From: Streptomyces sp. NRRL F-2580
GTDB taxonomy: Bacteria > Actinomycetota > Actinomycetes > Streptomycetales > Streptomycetaceae
Assembly (NCBI RefSeq): GCF_000720115.1
Contig: NZ_JOIR01000029.1
Coordinates: 62,001-126,000 of the forward strand
Reading direction: 5' to 3'
Length of the DNA: 64,000 nt
This document shows, in pieces, positions 16,789 through 24,973 of this stretch (positions are counted from its first letter, which is position 1; every line of letters starts with the position of its first letter). The notes below the pieces were generated by a model. It had not been told where the DNA came from. It was given only the letters and a program-made list of their open reading frames with translations, and did no database searches. The translations under genes were made by a program, and so were the position numbers.

Positions 16789-17580
16789 GTGTCCGTTTTC
16801 ACCCACCTTGTTGCTGAGCTGGGCCGGCTTCTGGAGCCGGTACTGGCCCAGTCCGCGACCGCCGCCGCGATCGTGCTGTTCACCGTGCTCGTACGGCTCG
16901 CCCTGCACCCGCTGAGCCGGGCCGCCTTCCGCGGGGCGACGCCGGCGGCGGGGTGCCTGCCGCTGCTGCTCCAGCTGCCCGTGTTCTTCGTGATGTACCA
17001 GGCGTTCTCCTCCTCGAAGGTCGGCGGCGAGGCCAACGAGCTGCTCGGACACCGGCTCTTCGCCGCGCCGCTGGGCTCCCGGTGGACCGAGGCGCTGGGG
17101 GAGGGCGGCCCGTTCGGGGCGCAGGGGCTGGTGTTCCTCGGGCTGTTCGCGGCGATTGCGGTGGTCGCCGCCTGGAGCGCGGTACGGGGCCGCAAGGCGG
17201 CGGCCGTGGCCGCTGCTTCCGCTGCCGCTGCTTCCGCTGCCGCCGCCGCGGCACCGGCCGGCCGCGGCAAGGCCAAGCCGGGGGCGGCGAAGGCCAAGGC
17301 GGGCGCCAAGCCTGGCGCCAAGCCTGGCGCCAAGCCCGGGGTCGTGGCCGAGGTGACCGCCGAGCAGCAGGAGGTCATGCGCAAGCTGGGCGGCGTACTG
17401 CCCCTGCTCTCGTTCGGGACGCTGATCACGGCCGCCGTGGTGCCGCTGGCCGCTGGGCTGTACCTGCTGACCACCACCGCGTGGTCGGTGGCGGAGCGGA
17501 TCTGGCTGCAGCACCGCAAGGAGCGGGCCGAGCGCGCGGAAAAGGCGGGCCAGGCGGAACAGGTGGCACAGCTGGCGTAG
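16789..17580 (+). CDS. YidC/Oxa1-family membrane insertase, second copy type
   Basis: 263 residues with the YidC core: helix VLFTVLVRLALHPLSRAAF, then GCLPLLLQLPVFFVMYQAF, and two late helices (LSFGTLITAAVVPLAAGLYLLTTTAWSV). It is shorter than the housekeeping YidC encoded near oriC and has an Ala-rich stretch plus AKPGAKPGAKPG repeats in a cytoplasmic loop (about 140-185). It would insert or fold membrane proteins. GTG start with CGGAGGG 5 nt upstream. The charged C-terminal helix (ERAERAEKAGQAEQ) may contact ribosomes. Confidence 0.85.
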   Translation: MSVFTHLVAELGRLLEPVLAQSATAAAIVLFTVLVRLALHPLSRAAFRGATPAAGCLPLLLQLPVFFVMYQAFSSSKVGGEANELLGHRLFAAPLGSRWTEALGEGGPFGAQGLVFLGLFAAIAVVAAWSAVRGRKAAAVAAASAAAASAAAAAAPAGRGKAKPGAAKAKAGAKPGAKPGAKPGVVAEVTAEQQEVMRKLGGVLPLLSFGTLITAAVVPLAAGLYLLTTTAWSVAERIWLQHRKERAERAEKAGQAEQVAQLA

Positions 17581-17685
17581 GCGGCGTAGGCGGCCTGGGC
17601 GGAGCAGGTGGAGCGGGTGGCGACGGCCGGCGGAGTAGGGCGTTCCAGTCCGTGAACAGGGTCTTGCGGATGGGGCGGACTTCTT

Positions 17686-17757
17686 GGAGGATCAACCAAT
17701 CCTCCGATGGCCGCAACCCATCGGCCGGCCCGTGGCACGCCCATGGGCCGACCACCC
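17686..17757 (+). promoter_or_regulatory. Three consecutive hairpins in the leader of the FAH-family gene
   Basis: GGAGGAT (17686-17692) pairs with ATCCTCC (17699-17705); CCGATGG (17704-17710) pairs with CCATCGG (17718-17724); then CGGCCCGTGG pairs with CCCATGGGCCG over about 17724-17750. The first stem would hide a GGAGGAT purine run. They end about 15 nt before the ribosome site (CGGGAG) of the gene at 17778. They may be a structured leader or stacked operator sites; no known riboswitch class fits. Confidence 0.45.
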
Positions 17758-17777
17758 ACGACCACGGGAGAATGCCC

Positions 17778-18635
17778 ATGAAGCTGCTGCGTGTCGGACC
17801 CGTCGGGTCGGAACGCCCCGCGCTGCTCGACCAGGACGGGACCCTGCGTGACCTGTCCGGCCTGATCACGGATGTGGACGGCGGCCTGCTGGCCGACGAC
17901 TCCGTGCTGTCCCGGGTACGGGACGCGGCCGAGTCCGGTGAGCTTCCGGTCCTGGGCGCCGAAGGGCTCCGGATCGGTGCGCCGGTCGGCCGCGTCGGCA
18001 AGGTCGTGGGCATCGGCCTGAACTACTTCGGGCACGCGGCCGAGATCGGCGCGGAGCCGCCGGCCGAGCCGATCCTGTTCCTGAAGGCCCCGGACACCGT
18101 GGTCGGCCCGGACGACACCGTGCTGATCCCGCGCGGCAGCGTGAAGACCGACTGGGAGGCCGAGCTCGGCGTCGTCATCGGCAGCACCGCCCGCTACCTG
18201 TCCTCCGCCGAGGAGGGCCTGGCCCACGTGGGCGGCTACGTGCTGGTCAACGACGTCTCGGAGCGCGAGTTCCAGATCGAGCGCGGCGGCACCTGGGACA
18301 AGGGCAAGAACTGCGAGACCTTCACCCCGCTCGGCCCCTGGCTGGTCACCGCCGACGAGGTCCCGGACCCGCAGGTCCTGGACGTGAAGCTGTGGGTCAA
18401 CGGCGAGCTGAAGCAGGACGGCAACACCTCGGACCAGATCTTCCCGGTGGGCGAGGTCGTCCGGTACCTGAGCCAGTTCATGACCCTCTACCCCGGCGAC
18501 GTCATCGTCACGGGTACGCCGGGCGGCGTGGCCATGGGCCAGCCGGAGCCGAAGCCGTACCTGCGCGCCGGTGACGTCGTCGAGGTGGAGATCGAGGGCC
18601 TGGGCCGTCAGCGCCAGGAGTTCAAGAGCGCCTAG
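17778..18635 (+). CDS. Fumarylacetoacetate hydrolase (FAH) family protein
   Basis: 285 residues. The FAH beta-sandwich occupies about 70-280, with GIGLNYFGHAAE, FLKAPDTVVGP and the metal-binding segment DWEAELGVVIG (acidic residues coordinating Mg/Ca), then KNCETFTPLGPWLVT. Members cleave or hydrate 1,3-diketo or 2-keto acid compounds (ureidoglycolate lyase, acylpyruvase, OHED hydratase). Which activity applies cannot be read. ATG at 17778 chosen over 17772 by spacing from CGGGAG. A bidirectional terminator follows. Confidence 0.85.
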   Translation: MKLLRVGPVGSERPALLDQDGTLRDLSGLITDVDGGLLADDSVLSRVRDAAESGELPVLGAEGLRIGAPVGRVGKVVGIGLNYFGHAAEIGAEPPAEPILFLKAPDTVVGPDDTVLIPRGSVKTDWEAELGVVIGSTARYLSSAEEGLAHVGGYVLVNDVSEREFQIERGGTWDKGKNCETFTPLGPWLVTADEVPDPQVLDVKLWVNGELKQDGNTSDQIFPVGEVVRYLSQFMTLYPGDVIVTGTPGGVAMGQPEPKPYLRAGDVVEVEIEGLGRQRQEFKSA

Positions 18636-18642
18636 GAACACC

Positions 18643-18687
18643 CGAAAGGGGGGCGGGACTGCCATCGGCGGTCCCGCCCCCCTTTCG
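18643..18687. terminator. Strong bidirectional hairpin between FAH and oxidoreductase genes
   Basis: CGAAAGGGGGGCGGGAC at 18643-18659 pairs with GTCCCGCCCCCCTTTCG at 18671-18687, a 17-bp perfect stem between two convergent genes. Confidence 0.85.
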
Positions 18688-18702
18688 TACGCGCGCGGTC
18701 TT

Positions 18703-19815
18703 TCACTCCGAACCGGTCGGTGCGGCGGGAATCTCCACCACCACGCCCTCGCGGGACGACTTGCGCGCCGCCTCCAGTACGTCGAGGCAGTGCGCGGCCT
18801 CGTGCGCCGTGACCGGGGCCGGCCCGCCCGTGCGCAGGGCGGCCGCCACCGCCGCGTAGTACGCCGGGTAGTCGCCCGGCTCGGTCGGCAGCGGGGTCCC
18901 GCCGCCGGTCAGCGGGGACTCCCCGGAACCCACCCGCCCCCACAGGTGCGGGGGCTCCTCTCCCCACGGCGTCTCGCCGTCCGGCCGCAGCCCCTCACGC
19001 AGGGCGCCTTCCTGCGGGTCGAGTCCGTACTTCACGTAGCCGGCCCGCGAACCGAGCACCCGGAACCGCGGTCCCAGCTGGGCGGCGGTCGCGCTGACGT
19101 AAAAGTGGGAGCGGACCCCGTTCGCGTGCGTGACGGCGATGAAGGTGTCGTCGTCGGTCTCGGCTCCCGGGCGGCGCGCGTCGGTCTCCGCGTAGACCCG
19201 TACGGCCGGACCGAAGAGCACGAGCGCCTGGTCCACGACGTGGCTGCCGAGGTCGTACAGCAGGCCGCCGATCTCCTCCGGGGCGCCCGACTCGCGCCAG
19301 CCGCCCTTCAGCTGCGGGCGCCAGCGCTCGAAACGGGACTCGAAGCGCTGGACCTCACCGAGCTCGCCCTCCACGAGGAGGCGCTGCAGCGTGAGGAAGT
19401 CGTTGTCCCAGCGGCGGTTCTGGAAGACGGAGAGGAAGGTCCCGCTGCGGTCCGCGAGGGCGGCCAGCGCGCGGGCCTCGGCGGCGGTGGCGGCGAGCGG
19501 CTTGTCCACGACCACCGGGATCCCGGCTTCGAGGGCGGTGGTGGCGAGCGGGACGTGCGTCCGGTTGGGGGAGGCGACCACGACGAGGTCGAGGTCCCGG
19601 TCCCACAGTTCGTCGGCGGTGGCGGCGATGCGGACGTCGGGGAACTCCGCGCGGGCCTGGGCCTGGCGGGTCGGATCGGAGGTGACGACGGTGTCGAGGA
19701 CGAGTCCGTCCGTGGCGGCCACGAGGGGGGCGTGGAAGACGGAACCGGCGAGTCCATAGCCGATGAGGCCGACGCGGAGGGGTGCGGGGGAGGAGGGGGA
19801 AGCGGGGTTGCTCAT
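18703..19815 (-). CDS. Gfo/Idh/MocA family NAD(P)-dependent oxidoreductase
   Basis: 370 residues. N-terminal Rossmann fold with GLIGYGLAGSVFHAP (about 15-29), then the catalytic DKP of the family in PVVVDKPLAAT, and a C-terminal alpha/beta domain (GGLLYDLGSHVVDQAL, with the conserved D..H). These enzymes oxidise or reduce sugars and polyols. It is divergent from a ROK regulator, with a shared operator-like palindrome between them, so the substrate is probably a sugar that is also the ROK ligand. ATG at 19815. Confidence 0.88.
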   Translation of the reverse strand: MSNPASPSSPAPLRVGLIGYGLAGSVFHAPLVAATDGLVLDTVVTSDPTRQAQARAEFPDVRIAATADELWDRDLDLVVVASPNRTHVPLATTALEAGIPVVVDKPLAATAAEARALAALADRSGTFLSVFQNRRWDNDFLTLQRLLVEGELGEVQRFESRFERWRPQLKGGWRESGAPEEIGGLLYDLGSHVVDQALVLFGPAVRVYAETDARRPGAETDDDTFIAVTHANGVRSHFYVSATAAQLGPRFRVLGSRAGYVKYGLDPQEGALREGLRPDGETPWGEEPPHLWGRVGSGESPLTGGGTPLPTEPGDYPAYYAAVAAALRTGGPAPVTAHEAAHCLDVLEAARKSSREGVVVEIPAAPTGSE

Positions 19816-19824
19816 GGCACCACT

Positions 19825-19844
19825 TTGGCAACAGTGTTGCTGAA
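19825..19844. promoter_or_regulatory. Putative ROK repressor operator
   Basis: TTGGCAACAGTGTTGCTGAA contains the inverted repeat GCAAC-AGT-GTTGC (19828-19840) centred between the divergent oxidoreductase and ROK genes. Its form resembles NagC/Mlc/XylR-type ROK operators in general layout. Binding by the adjacent regulator is inferred. Confidence 0.55.
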
Positions 19845-19870
19845 GTGCAAGGAAGGTGGACAATGGACTC

Positions 19871-21076
19871 GTGAACAGGGGTAGCGGTGACGAACGCGGC
19901 GGGGTGAACCTGCCGGCGCTGCGCGGGTACAACGAGGCGCTGATGCTGGACCTGCTGCGCGGCGCCGGCCCGGCGGGCCTGGGCCGCGCCGAGCTCGCGG
20001 CCCGTACGGGACTCACCCCGCAGGCCGTCAGCAAGATCACGGCCCGGCTCGGCGCGGACGGGCTGATCGCCGAGGCCGGGCGAGCCGCGTCCACCGGCGG
20101 CAAACCGCGCACCCTGCTCCGGCTGGTGCCGGACGTGCATCACGCCGTCGGAGTGCACCTGGACCGGGACGAGCTCCGAGCGGTACGGGTCGACCTGGCG
20201 GGCCGCGTCGTCGCCGAGGGCGCCGGCCCGCTGGACTTCGGGGCCGGCCCGGAATCGGCGGTGGAGGCGGTCGTACGGGCGGTCGCGCGGGTCGGAGACC
20301 CGACCGGGCTGCCGCCCCTGGGCGTCGGGGTGGCCGCACCGGGGCCACTCGACCACCGGGCCGGGACGATGGGGCGGGTGACGGGGTTCCCGAGCTGGAA
20401 GGGCTTTCCACTGCGAGGGGTGCTGCAGGGGCGGCTGGGTCTGCCGGTGCTGCTGGACAAGGACACGAACGCCGGTGCGGCCGCGGCGGCCGGGGCGTGG
20501 CTCCGGGCCGCCTGGCCGGATGCGGATGTGGATGCGGCTTCGAACGTGGATGTGGATGCCTGGCGGGACGTGGCTGCCGGGCGTGTCGCCGATGCCGCGC
20601 CGGGTGCGCATGCGTATCCGTTTGCCGGCGGTGGACCCCGCACCTGCGTGTACCTGCACGTCGGGACCGGGCTCGGCGCGGGGTTGTGGCTGGGCGGCGA
20701 GGTCTATCGTGGTGAGCGCTCGGCGGCGGGGGAGTTCGGGCACCAGGTACTCATGCTGGACGGCCCGCCGTGCCGGTGCGGGGCACGCGGTTGCGTGGAG
20801 GCGCTGTGCCTGGGGGCGGTGGCCCGGGGTGATCTTCCCGAGGCGGCGCGGATCCTGGGGGAGGGGGCGGCGAACCTGGTCGCACTGCTGGACGTCGACC
20901 AGGTGCTGCTCGGTGGGCGGGTGGTGGCGGGTGCGCCGGGGGTGTTCCTGGAGGGGATCCGGTCGGTGCTGGCCCTCCGGGGGTGGGGGGCGGAGGTTCT
21001 CGTCGCGCTCGCGGAGGTGGGGGTGGCGGAGGGGGCCGCGGAGCTGGTGCTGGGCCGGGTGTTCGGGCGCGGCTAG
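19871..21076 (+). CDS. ROK family transcriptional regulator
   Basis: About 401 residues. N-terminal winged helix (about 15-70: LGRAELAARTGLTPQAVSKI) followed by a ROK/hexokinase-like sugar-binding domain with VGVAAPGPLDHR, DKDTNAGA, VGTGLGAGLWLGG and the zinc motif GPPCRCGARGCVEAL. An Asp/Val/Ala-rich insertion of about 40 residues (about 215-255) between DKDTNAGAAAAAG and the next strand is unusual. The start is uncertain: GTG at 19856 overlaps the best purine run (GGAAGG), while GTG at 19871 is better spaced; I use the latter. Probably autoregulated and controls the divergent oxidoreductase. Confidence 0.87.
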   Translation: MNRGSGDERGGVNLPALRGYNEALMLDLLRGAGPAGLGRAELAARTGLTPQAVSKITARLGADGLIAEAGRAASTGGKPRTLLRLVPDVHHAVGVHLDRDELRAVRVDLAGRVVAEGAGPLDFGAGPESAVEAVVRAVARVGDPTGLPPLGVGVAAPGPLDHRAGTMGRVTGFPSWKGFPLRGVLQGRLGLPVLLDKDTNAGAAAAAGAWLRAAWPDADVDAASNVDVDAWRDVAAGRVADAAPGAHAYPFAGGGPRTCVYLHVGTGLGAGLWLGGEVYRGERSAAGEFGHQVLMLDGPPCRCGARGCVEALCLGAVARGDLPEAARILGEGAANLVALLDVDQVLLGGRVVAGAPGVFLEGIRSVLALRGWGAEVLVALAEVGVAEGAAELVLGRVFGRG

Positions 21077-21522
21077 CCTTGCCGCCTGCGGCTCGGCTCC
21101 GCCGCCTGTGGCTTGGGCCGGGTTTTCTGGCGCCGGCCGGTTGTTGCCGAGGCCAAAGATCGGGGCTCCGCCCCGGACCCCGCGCCTCAAACGCCGGCGG
21201 GGCTGGGTTTGATGCGGCGGGGCTGGAGTTGTGCGGCGAGGCTGGTTTGGTGCGGCGGGGCCTGCTCGGGTGGGGGCCGGTTCCGGCGGGGCCGGGCGCG
21301 CGCCGGGGCGTCTCCTCGGGCGCCGAACGTGACGAGGGGTCGGAGAGCTGGGCGGAAGTGCGTTCGGCGCCCTGCGGGGATCACCCCATCGGGCGTAAAC
21401 CGGAACGGCTCAGGCGTGGCGCGTGGGGTGGGGGTCCGCGGGCGTGGCACGGTGCGGGCAGGCCAGGGTGATAGTCACCTGGTCCGATCATCATCCCGTC
21501 CGGCGAGCAGCGAAGGTCTTCC
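21077..21522. repeat. 446-bp gene-free interval: REP-like element and duplicated intergenic block
   Basis: 21136-21300 holds the streptomycete REP-like element (CCAAAGATCGGGGCTCCGCC, GCGCCTCAAACGCCGGCG) with internal variants of TGCGGCGGGGCTGG, and it recurs inverted at 22312-22430. 21295-21400 holds a second block (GGGGCGTCTCCTCGGGCGCC ... CCCTGCGGGGATCACCCC) that also occurs at about 55965-56060. Frames on both strands here give Pro/Arg-rich translations and are not accepted as genes. Confidence 0.75.
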
Positions 21523-22263
21523 ATGCGACTGCGCAAAGCCCTTGCCCTCACCGCCGTACTCGTGGCCACCACCGCCCCCACCGCGGCCGCGGACATCGGG
21601 ACCGGCGGCGGGGCCCGACCCGCACCCGCGCTGCCCTCCCGCGCACAGGCCACCTGCGGCGACGGGAAGAGCACCGCCTTCCCCATCGGTGCGCGCATCC
21701 GCGGCGGCCCGGCCGTGTACCGCACCGGCGGCGACCCGCAGACCTGGTACCTGGACCTGACCAACACCACCGACTCCGAGTGCACGGCCATCCACCCCGT
21801 CGTCGTCTTCACCGACAAGGCCCGCGCCCTGCGCCCCGCCCACCTGCGGATGGAGTTCGACGCGCCCGGCGGCACGTTTCCCACGACCCTGGAGAGCAGC
21901 GACCGCGACGAGATCATCGCCGTCTTCGACGGCGGCGACGCCTTCCCCGGTTTCACCGTCGGCCCCGGCGGGTCCCTGACCGTCAGGGTCGGCCTGGCCT
22001 TCGCCCCCGACGCCCCCACCGGCGAGGTCCTCGCCGACGCCGCCCTCGTCCAGCGCAAGGGCGACGACGGTGACTGGATCGGCGAGGCCGGCGGCTACCG
22101 CTTCTCCGTCGAGAGCCCGGAGGACCCCGTTGAAGCGGGTTCCCTCGCCCACACCGGCCCGCGCGAGTGGGCGTACGGAGCGGGCGCCGTGGCCGCGCTC
22201 GCCACCGGCGGCAGCCTTCTCCTGAGCGCCCGCCGACTCCGGCACCCTGACGACCGCCGCTGA
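21523..22263 (+). CDS. Secreted surface protein with LAHTG sorting signal
   Basis: 246 residues. Signal peptide about 1-23 (LALTAVLVATTAPTAAA). The middle is a beta-rich domain (WYLDLTNTTDSECTAIHPVV...) without a recognised family. The C-terminus has LAHTG (about 209-213), a hydrophobic helix (AYGAGAVAALATGGSLLL) and a basic tail ARRLRHPDDRR, a complete sorting signal of the LAxTG type preferred by class E sortases such as the one at 15375. The gene is framed by inverted REP arms (21136-21300 and 22312-22430). ATG with GAAGG upstream. Confidence 0.8.
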   Translation: MRLRKALALTAVLVATTAPTAAADIGTGGGARPAPALPSRAQATCGDGKSTAFPIGARIRGGPAVYRTGGDPQTWYLDLTNTTDSECTAIHPVVVFTDKARALRPAHLRMEFDAPGGTFPTTLESSDRDEIIAVFDGGDAFPGFTVGPGGSLTVRVGLAFAPDAPTGEVLADAALVQRKGDDGDWIGEAGGYRFSVESPEDPVEAGSLAHTGPREWAYGAGAVAALATGGSLLLSARRLRHPDDRR

Positions 22264-22311
22264 TCCGCCCCCGTCCCCACGACCGCCTGCCGATCCCCCT
22301 CCCGGCTGCCC

Positions 22312-22430
22312 GGCCCCGCCGGAACCGGCCCCCACCCGAGCAGGCCCCGCCGCACCAAACCAGCCTCGCCGGCGTTTGAGGCGCGGGGTCCGGGGCGGAG
22401 CCCCGATCTTTGGCCCCGGCCACAACAGGC
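22312..22430. repeat. Inverted copy of the 21.1-kb REP element
   Basis: Reverse complement of this stretch follows the element at 21136-21300: CCAAAGATCGGGGCTCCGCC, GCGCCTCAAACGCCGGCG, then GCTGGTTTGGTGCGGCGGGG and GGGGGCCGGTTCCGGCGGGG. The left arm has an extra internal duplication of about 45 bp. The right arm directly precedes the truncated gene at 22502. Confidence 0.85.
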
Positions 22431-22501
22431 CGCCCCGCCGGCCTAAACCGACCGAGCCCCGACCTTTGGAACAGACCCCGCGCCACCGCCCCGGCTCACC
22501 C

Positions 22502-23239
22502 GTGCTTTCCGCCATTCCCGGGCACGGCCGCATCCCCAAGTCGGGCATCCCGGCCGGCTCGGTCCGCGACGACGTGAAGCTGGTCGACGTGGCCGCGACC
22601 GCGCTCGCCCAAGTCGGCGTGAGCGCCCCCGGCATCGACGGGGTCCCGCTGAACGCCCCGGACGACGACCCCTTCGACACCCTGCGCCCGAACCTCCGGG
22701 CGCGCGTGGACGAGACGGGCATCCCGGCGGGCGTGAAGGGCTTCACGCACACCCCGCCCGCCGGCTGGTCCGTGGACAACTCCAAGTTGGGCACCGGCGG
22801 TGTCACCGAGTGGGCCGGCTGGGCCTTCGCCACCGACGAGTTCTGGAGCCGGTCGCAGCGTGACCAGTGGCGCGAGCTGAACGTCCGCTCCCGTGACGTC
22901 TTCGCCGTCGCCGACTCCGACGAGTGGGACGACACGAGCCACACGGGCACCTTCGACTCCACCCTGATCACCCCCAAGTGGGCGGTCACCGGCGGCCGCA
23001 CCCGCAATCTGACCTTCCAGACCCACTACCGGCAGGAGGCCGGTCAGAGCGCCCAGGTCCTGGTCTCCTACGACGGCGGCGCCCCGACCGTCGTGAAGTC
23101 CTACCCCGCCGACGCCGTCGCCAAGGCCGAGTCCCTCGCGCTCCAGGTCCCGGCCGGTGCCACCGACCTCCAGATCCGCTTCCGCTACAGCGGGAACAAC
23201 AACTGGTACTGGACCGTCGACAACGCCCGGCTGGGCTGA
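22502..23239 (+). pseudogene. 3' fragment of a secreted alkaline-phosphatase/phosphodiesterase-like gene
   Basis: The readable part (about 245 codons from the in-frame GTG) starts LSAIPGHGRIPKSGIPAGSV, then RDDVKLVDVAATALAQVGV, which looks like the last part of an alkaline-phosphatase-superfamily core, and then a jelly-roll-like tail ending NNNWYWTVDNARLG. The N-terminal signal peptide and nucleophile region expected of such enzymes are absent. Upstream in frame is only REP-derived sequence (MRRGVRGGAPIFGPG...), so the 5' part seems to have been lost at the REP junction. Alternatively a short secreted domain lacking a signal peptide; I consider truncation more likely. Confidence 0.55.
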
Positions 23240-23361
23240 GCGGGCCCCCGCGGTCCGGGCTGTGGACGCCCAGGGCGTCCACAGCCCGGCCCCGATAGGG
23301 TGGTACAGACCAGAGGCCAGAGGCCATAGGTCATGGGCCACCGAGAGCGGAGAACAGTCCA

Positions 23362-24141
23362 GTGGCAGAGCGCAAGCCGATCGAATCCTGGCTCACCGAC
23401 ATGGACGGGGTCCTCATCCACGAGGGCACCCCGATCCCTGGCGCCGATGCCTTCATCAAGCGGCTGCGCGAGTCCGGCAAGCCCTTCCTGGTCCTGACCA
23501 ACAACTCGATCTACACCCCGCGCGACCTCCAGGCCCGCCTGTCCCGCATGGGTCTGGACGTGCCCGTCGAGAACATCTGGACCTCCGCGCTGGCCACCGC
23601 GAAGTTCCTCGACGACCAGCGCCCGGGCGGCACCGCGTACGTCATCGGCGAGGCCGGTCTGACCACCGCCCTGCACGACATCGGCTACATCCTGACCGAC
23701 CACGAGCCCGACTACGTGGTCCTCGGCGAGACCCGAACGTACAGCTTCGAGGCCATGACCAAGGCCGTCCGCCTGATCAACGCGGGCGCCCGCTTCATCT
23801 GCACCAACCCCGACGAGACCGGCCCCTCCACCGAGGGCCCGCTCCCGGCCACCGGCGCGGTCGCCGCGCTGATCACCAAGGCGACCGGCAAGCAGCCGTA
23901 CTTCGCCGGCAAGCCCAACCCGCTGATGATGCGCACCGGCCTGAACGCCATCGGCGCGCACTCGGAGACCAGCGCGATGATCGGCGACCGGATGGACACC
24001 GACGTGCTGGCCGGGCTGGAGGCGGGCATGCAGACCTTCCTCGTCCTCACTGGCCTGACCTCGGTCGCGGACACCGAGAAGTTCCCGTACCGCCCGACCA
24101 AGACGGTTGACTCGATCGCGGACCTGGTCGACCTCGTCTGA
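23362..24141 (+). CDS. HAD-IIA family hydrolase (NagD/4-nitrophenylphosphatase type)
   Basis: 259 residues. HAD motif I is WLTDMDGVLIHEG (about 10-22), motif II in FLVLTNNS, motif III at K of GKPNPLM and motif IV in MIGDRMDTDVLAG, with the large C2 cap of subclass IIA between II and III. It should be a Mg-dependent cytoplasmic phosphatase of small phosphorylated metabolites such as nucleotides or sugar phosphates. GTG start at 23362. Stand-alone gene. Confidence 0.9.
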   Translation: MAERKPIESWLTDMDGVLIHEGTPIPGADAFIKRLRESGKPFLVLTNNSIYTPRDLQARLSRMGLDVPVENIWTSALATAKFLDDQRPGGTAYVIGEAGLTTALHDIGYILTDHEPDYVVLGETRTYSFEAMTKAVRLINAGARFICTNPDETGPSTEGPLPATGAVAALITKATGKQPYFAGKPNPLMMRTGLNAIGAHSETSAMIGDRMDTDVLAGLEAGMQTFLVLTGLTSVADTEKFPYRPTKTVDSIADLVDLV

Positions 24142-24290
24142 GGCGTACGGCCGTACGGCGCGTGCGGCGCGCAGGGCGCGTACGGCCGACAGGGCGTACC
24201 CCGTTCGAGGCGTACGGCTGACACGTACGGCGCCGCTCCGGATGCGGAGCGGCGCGCCGCGCGTGAATCTCCTTGACGAGGAGGTTCACC

Positions 24291-24896
24291 ATGCGCAGTG
24301 TCCCGAACGCTGTCCGTGCCGCCGCCGTGTCCGTCGCCCTGGCGGCGTTCTCCGCGGTGTCCGCGCCCGTCGCCCTGGCGGGCGAGGAGGACCGCGGTGA
24401 CCGCGGCAGCATCACGGTCGACCCGGATCCGGCCCACCCCGGAGCGCAGGTCAAACTGCGCGTCAACGGATGTGACGGCACCAGAGGGGCGGCCAAGTCC
24501 GCCGTCTTCGTCGCGGACGTCGAGCTCTACGGCCGCGACGGCGGCCGCAGCCCGCTCTACGGCGAGGCGATGATCAGCTCGCACGCCTCGCCCGGCTGGC
24601 ACTCCATCCGGGTGACGTGCGACGGCCACGACAAGGTCACCGGCTCCGTCCAGATCTCGGAGTACCGCCACCCCACCCACCACGCCTCACCGGTCTGGCC
24701 GGTCCACGCGGGCGGCGGCGGCATGTCCGCCGAACTCGCGGAGGCGGGCAAGCCGGCCGCCGCGGCGGCCAAGAAGGACCACGGCGACGGCCCGGGCCTG
24801 CCGCACACGGTGATCGGCGCCATCCTGGCCGCCGTCGCCACCCTGGCCGTCGCGGGCCGGGCGCTGGCCCTGCGCCGCCGCCGCAGCGGCGAGTGA
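24291..24896 (+). CDS. Secreted, membrane-anchored protein with LPHT-type tail
   Basis: 201 residues. Signal peptide about 1-30 (cut after VALA), an Ig-like beta domain (ITVDPDPAHPGAQVKLRV...), then an Ala/Lys linker and GLPHT followed by a hydrophobic helix (VIGAILAAVATLAVAGRAL) and RRRRSGE. This looks like a sorting signal in which the final Gly of LPxTG is replaced (LPHTV). A class F sortase is encoded 77 nt downstream, in the common substrate-plus-sortase arrangement. ATG at 24291 with GAGGAGG 6 nt upstream. Confidence 0.75.
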   Translation: MRSVPNAVRAAAVSVALAAFSAVSAPVALAGEEDRGDRGSITVDPDPAHPGAQVKLRVNGCDGTRGAAKSAVFVADVELYGRDGGRSPLYGEAMISSHASPGWHSIRVTCDGHDKVTGSVQISEYRHPTHHASPVWPVHAGGGGMSAELAEAGKPAAAAAKKDHGDGPGLPHTVIGAILAAVATLAVAGRALALRRRRSGE

Positions 24897-24973
24897 GGCG
24901 GTCGGCGGATGAGGCGGGCCGATGAGCGGGGGCCGGACGGCGGACGAGCGGGGGCCGGACGAGCGGGGGCCGG

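Noticed and set aside
21187..21450. Minus-strand 87-codon frame in the 21-kb intergenic region
   Set aside because: Its sequence comes from dispersed REP and duplicated intergenic DNA, and the same text recurs around 56.0 kb; not a gene.
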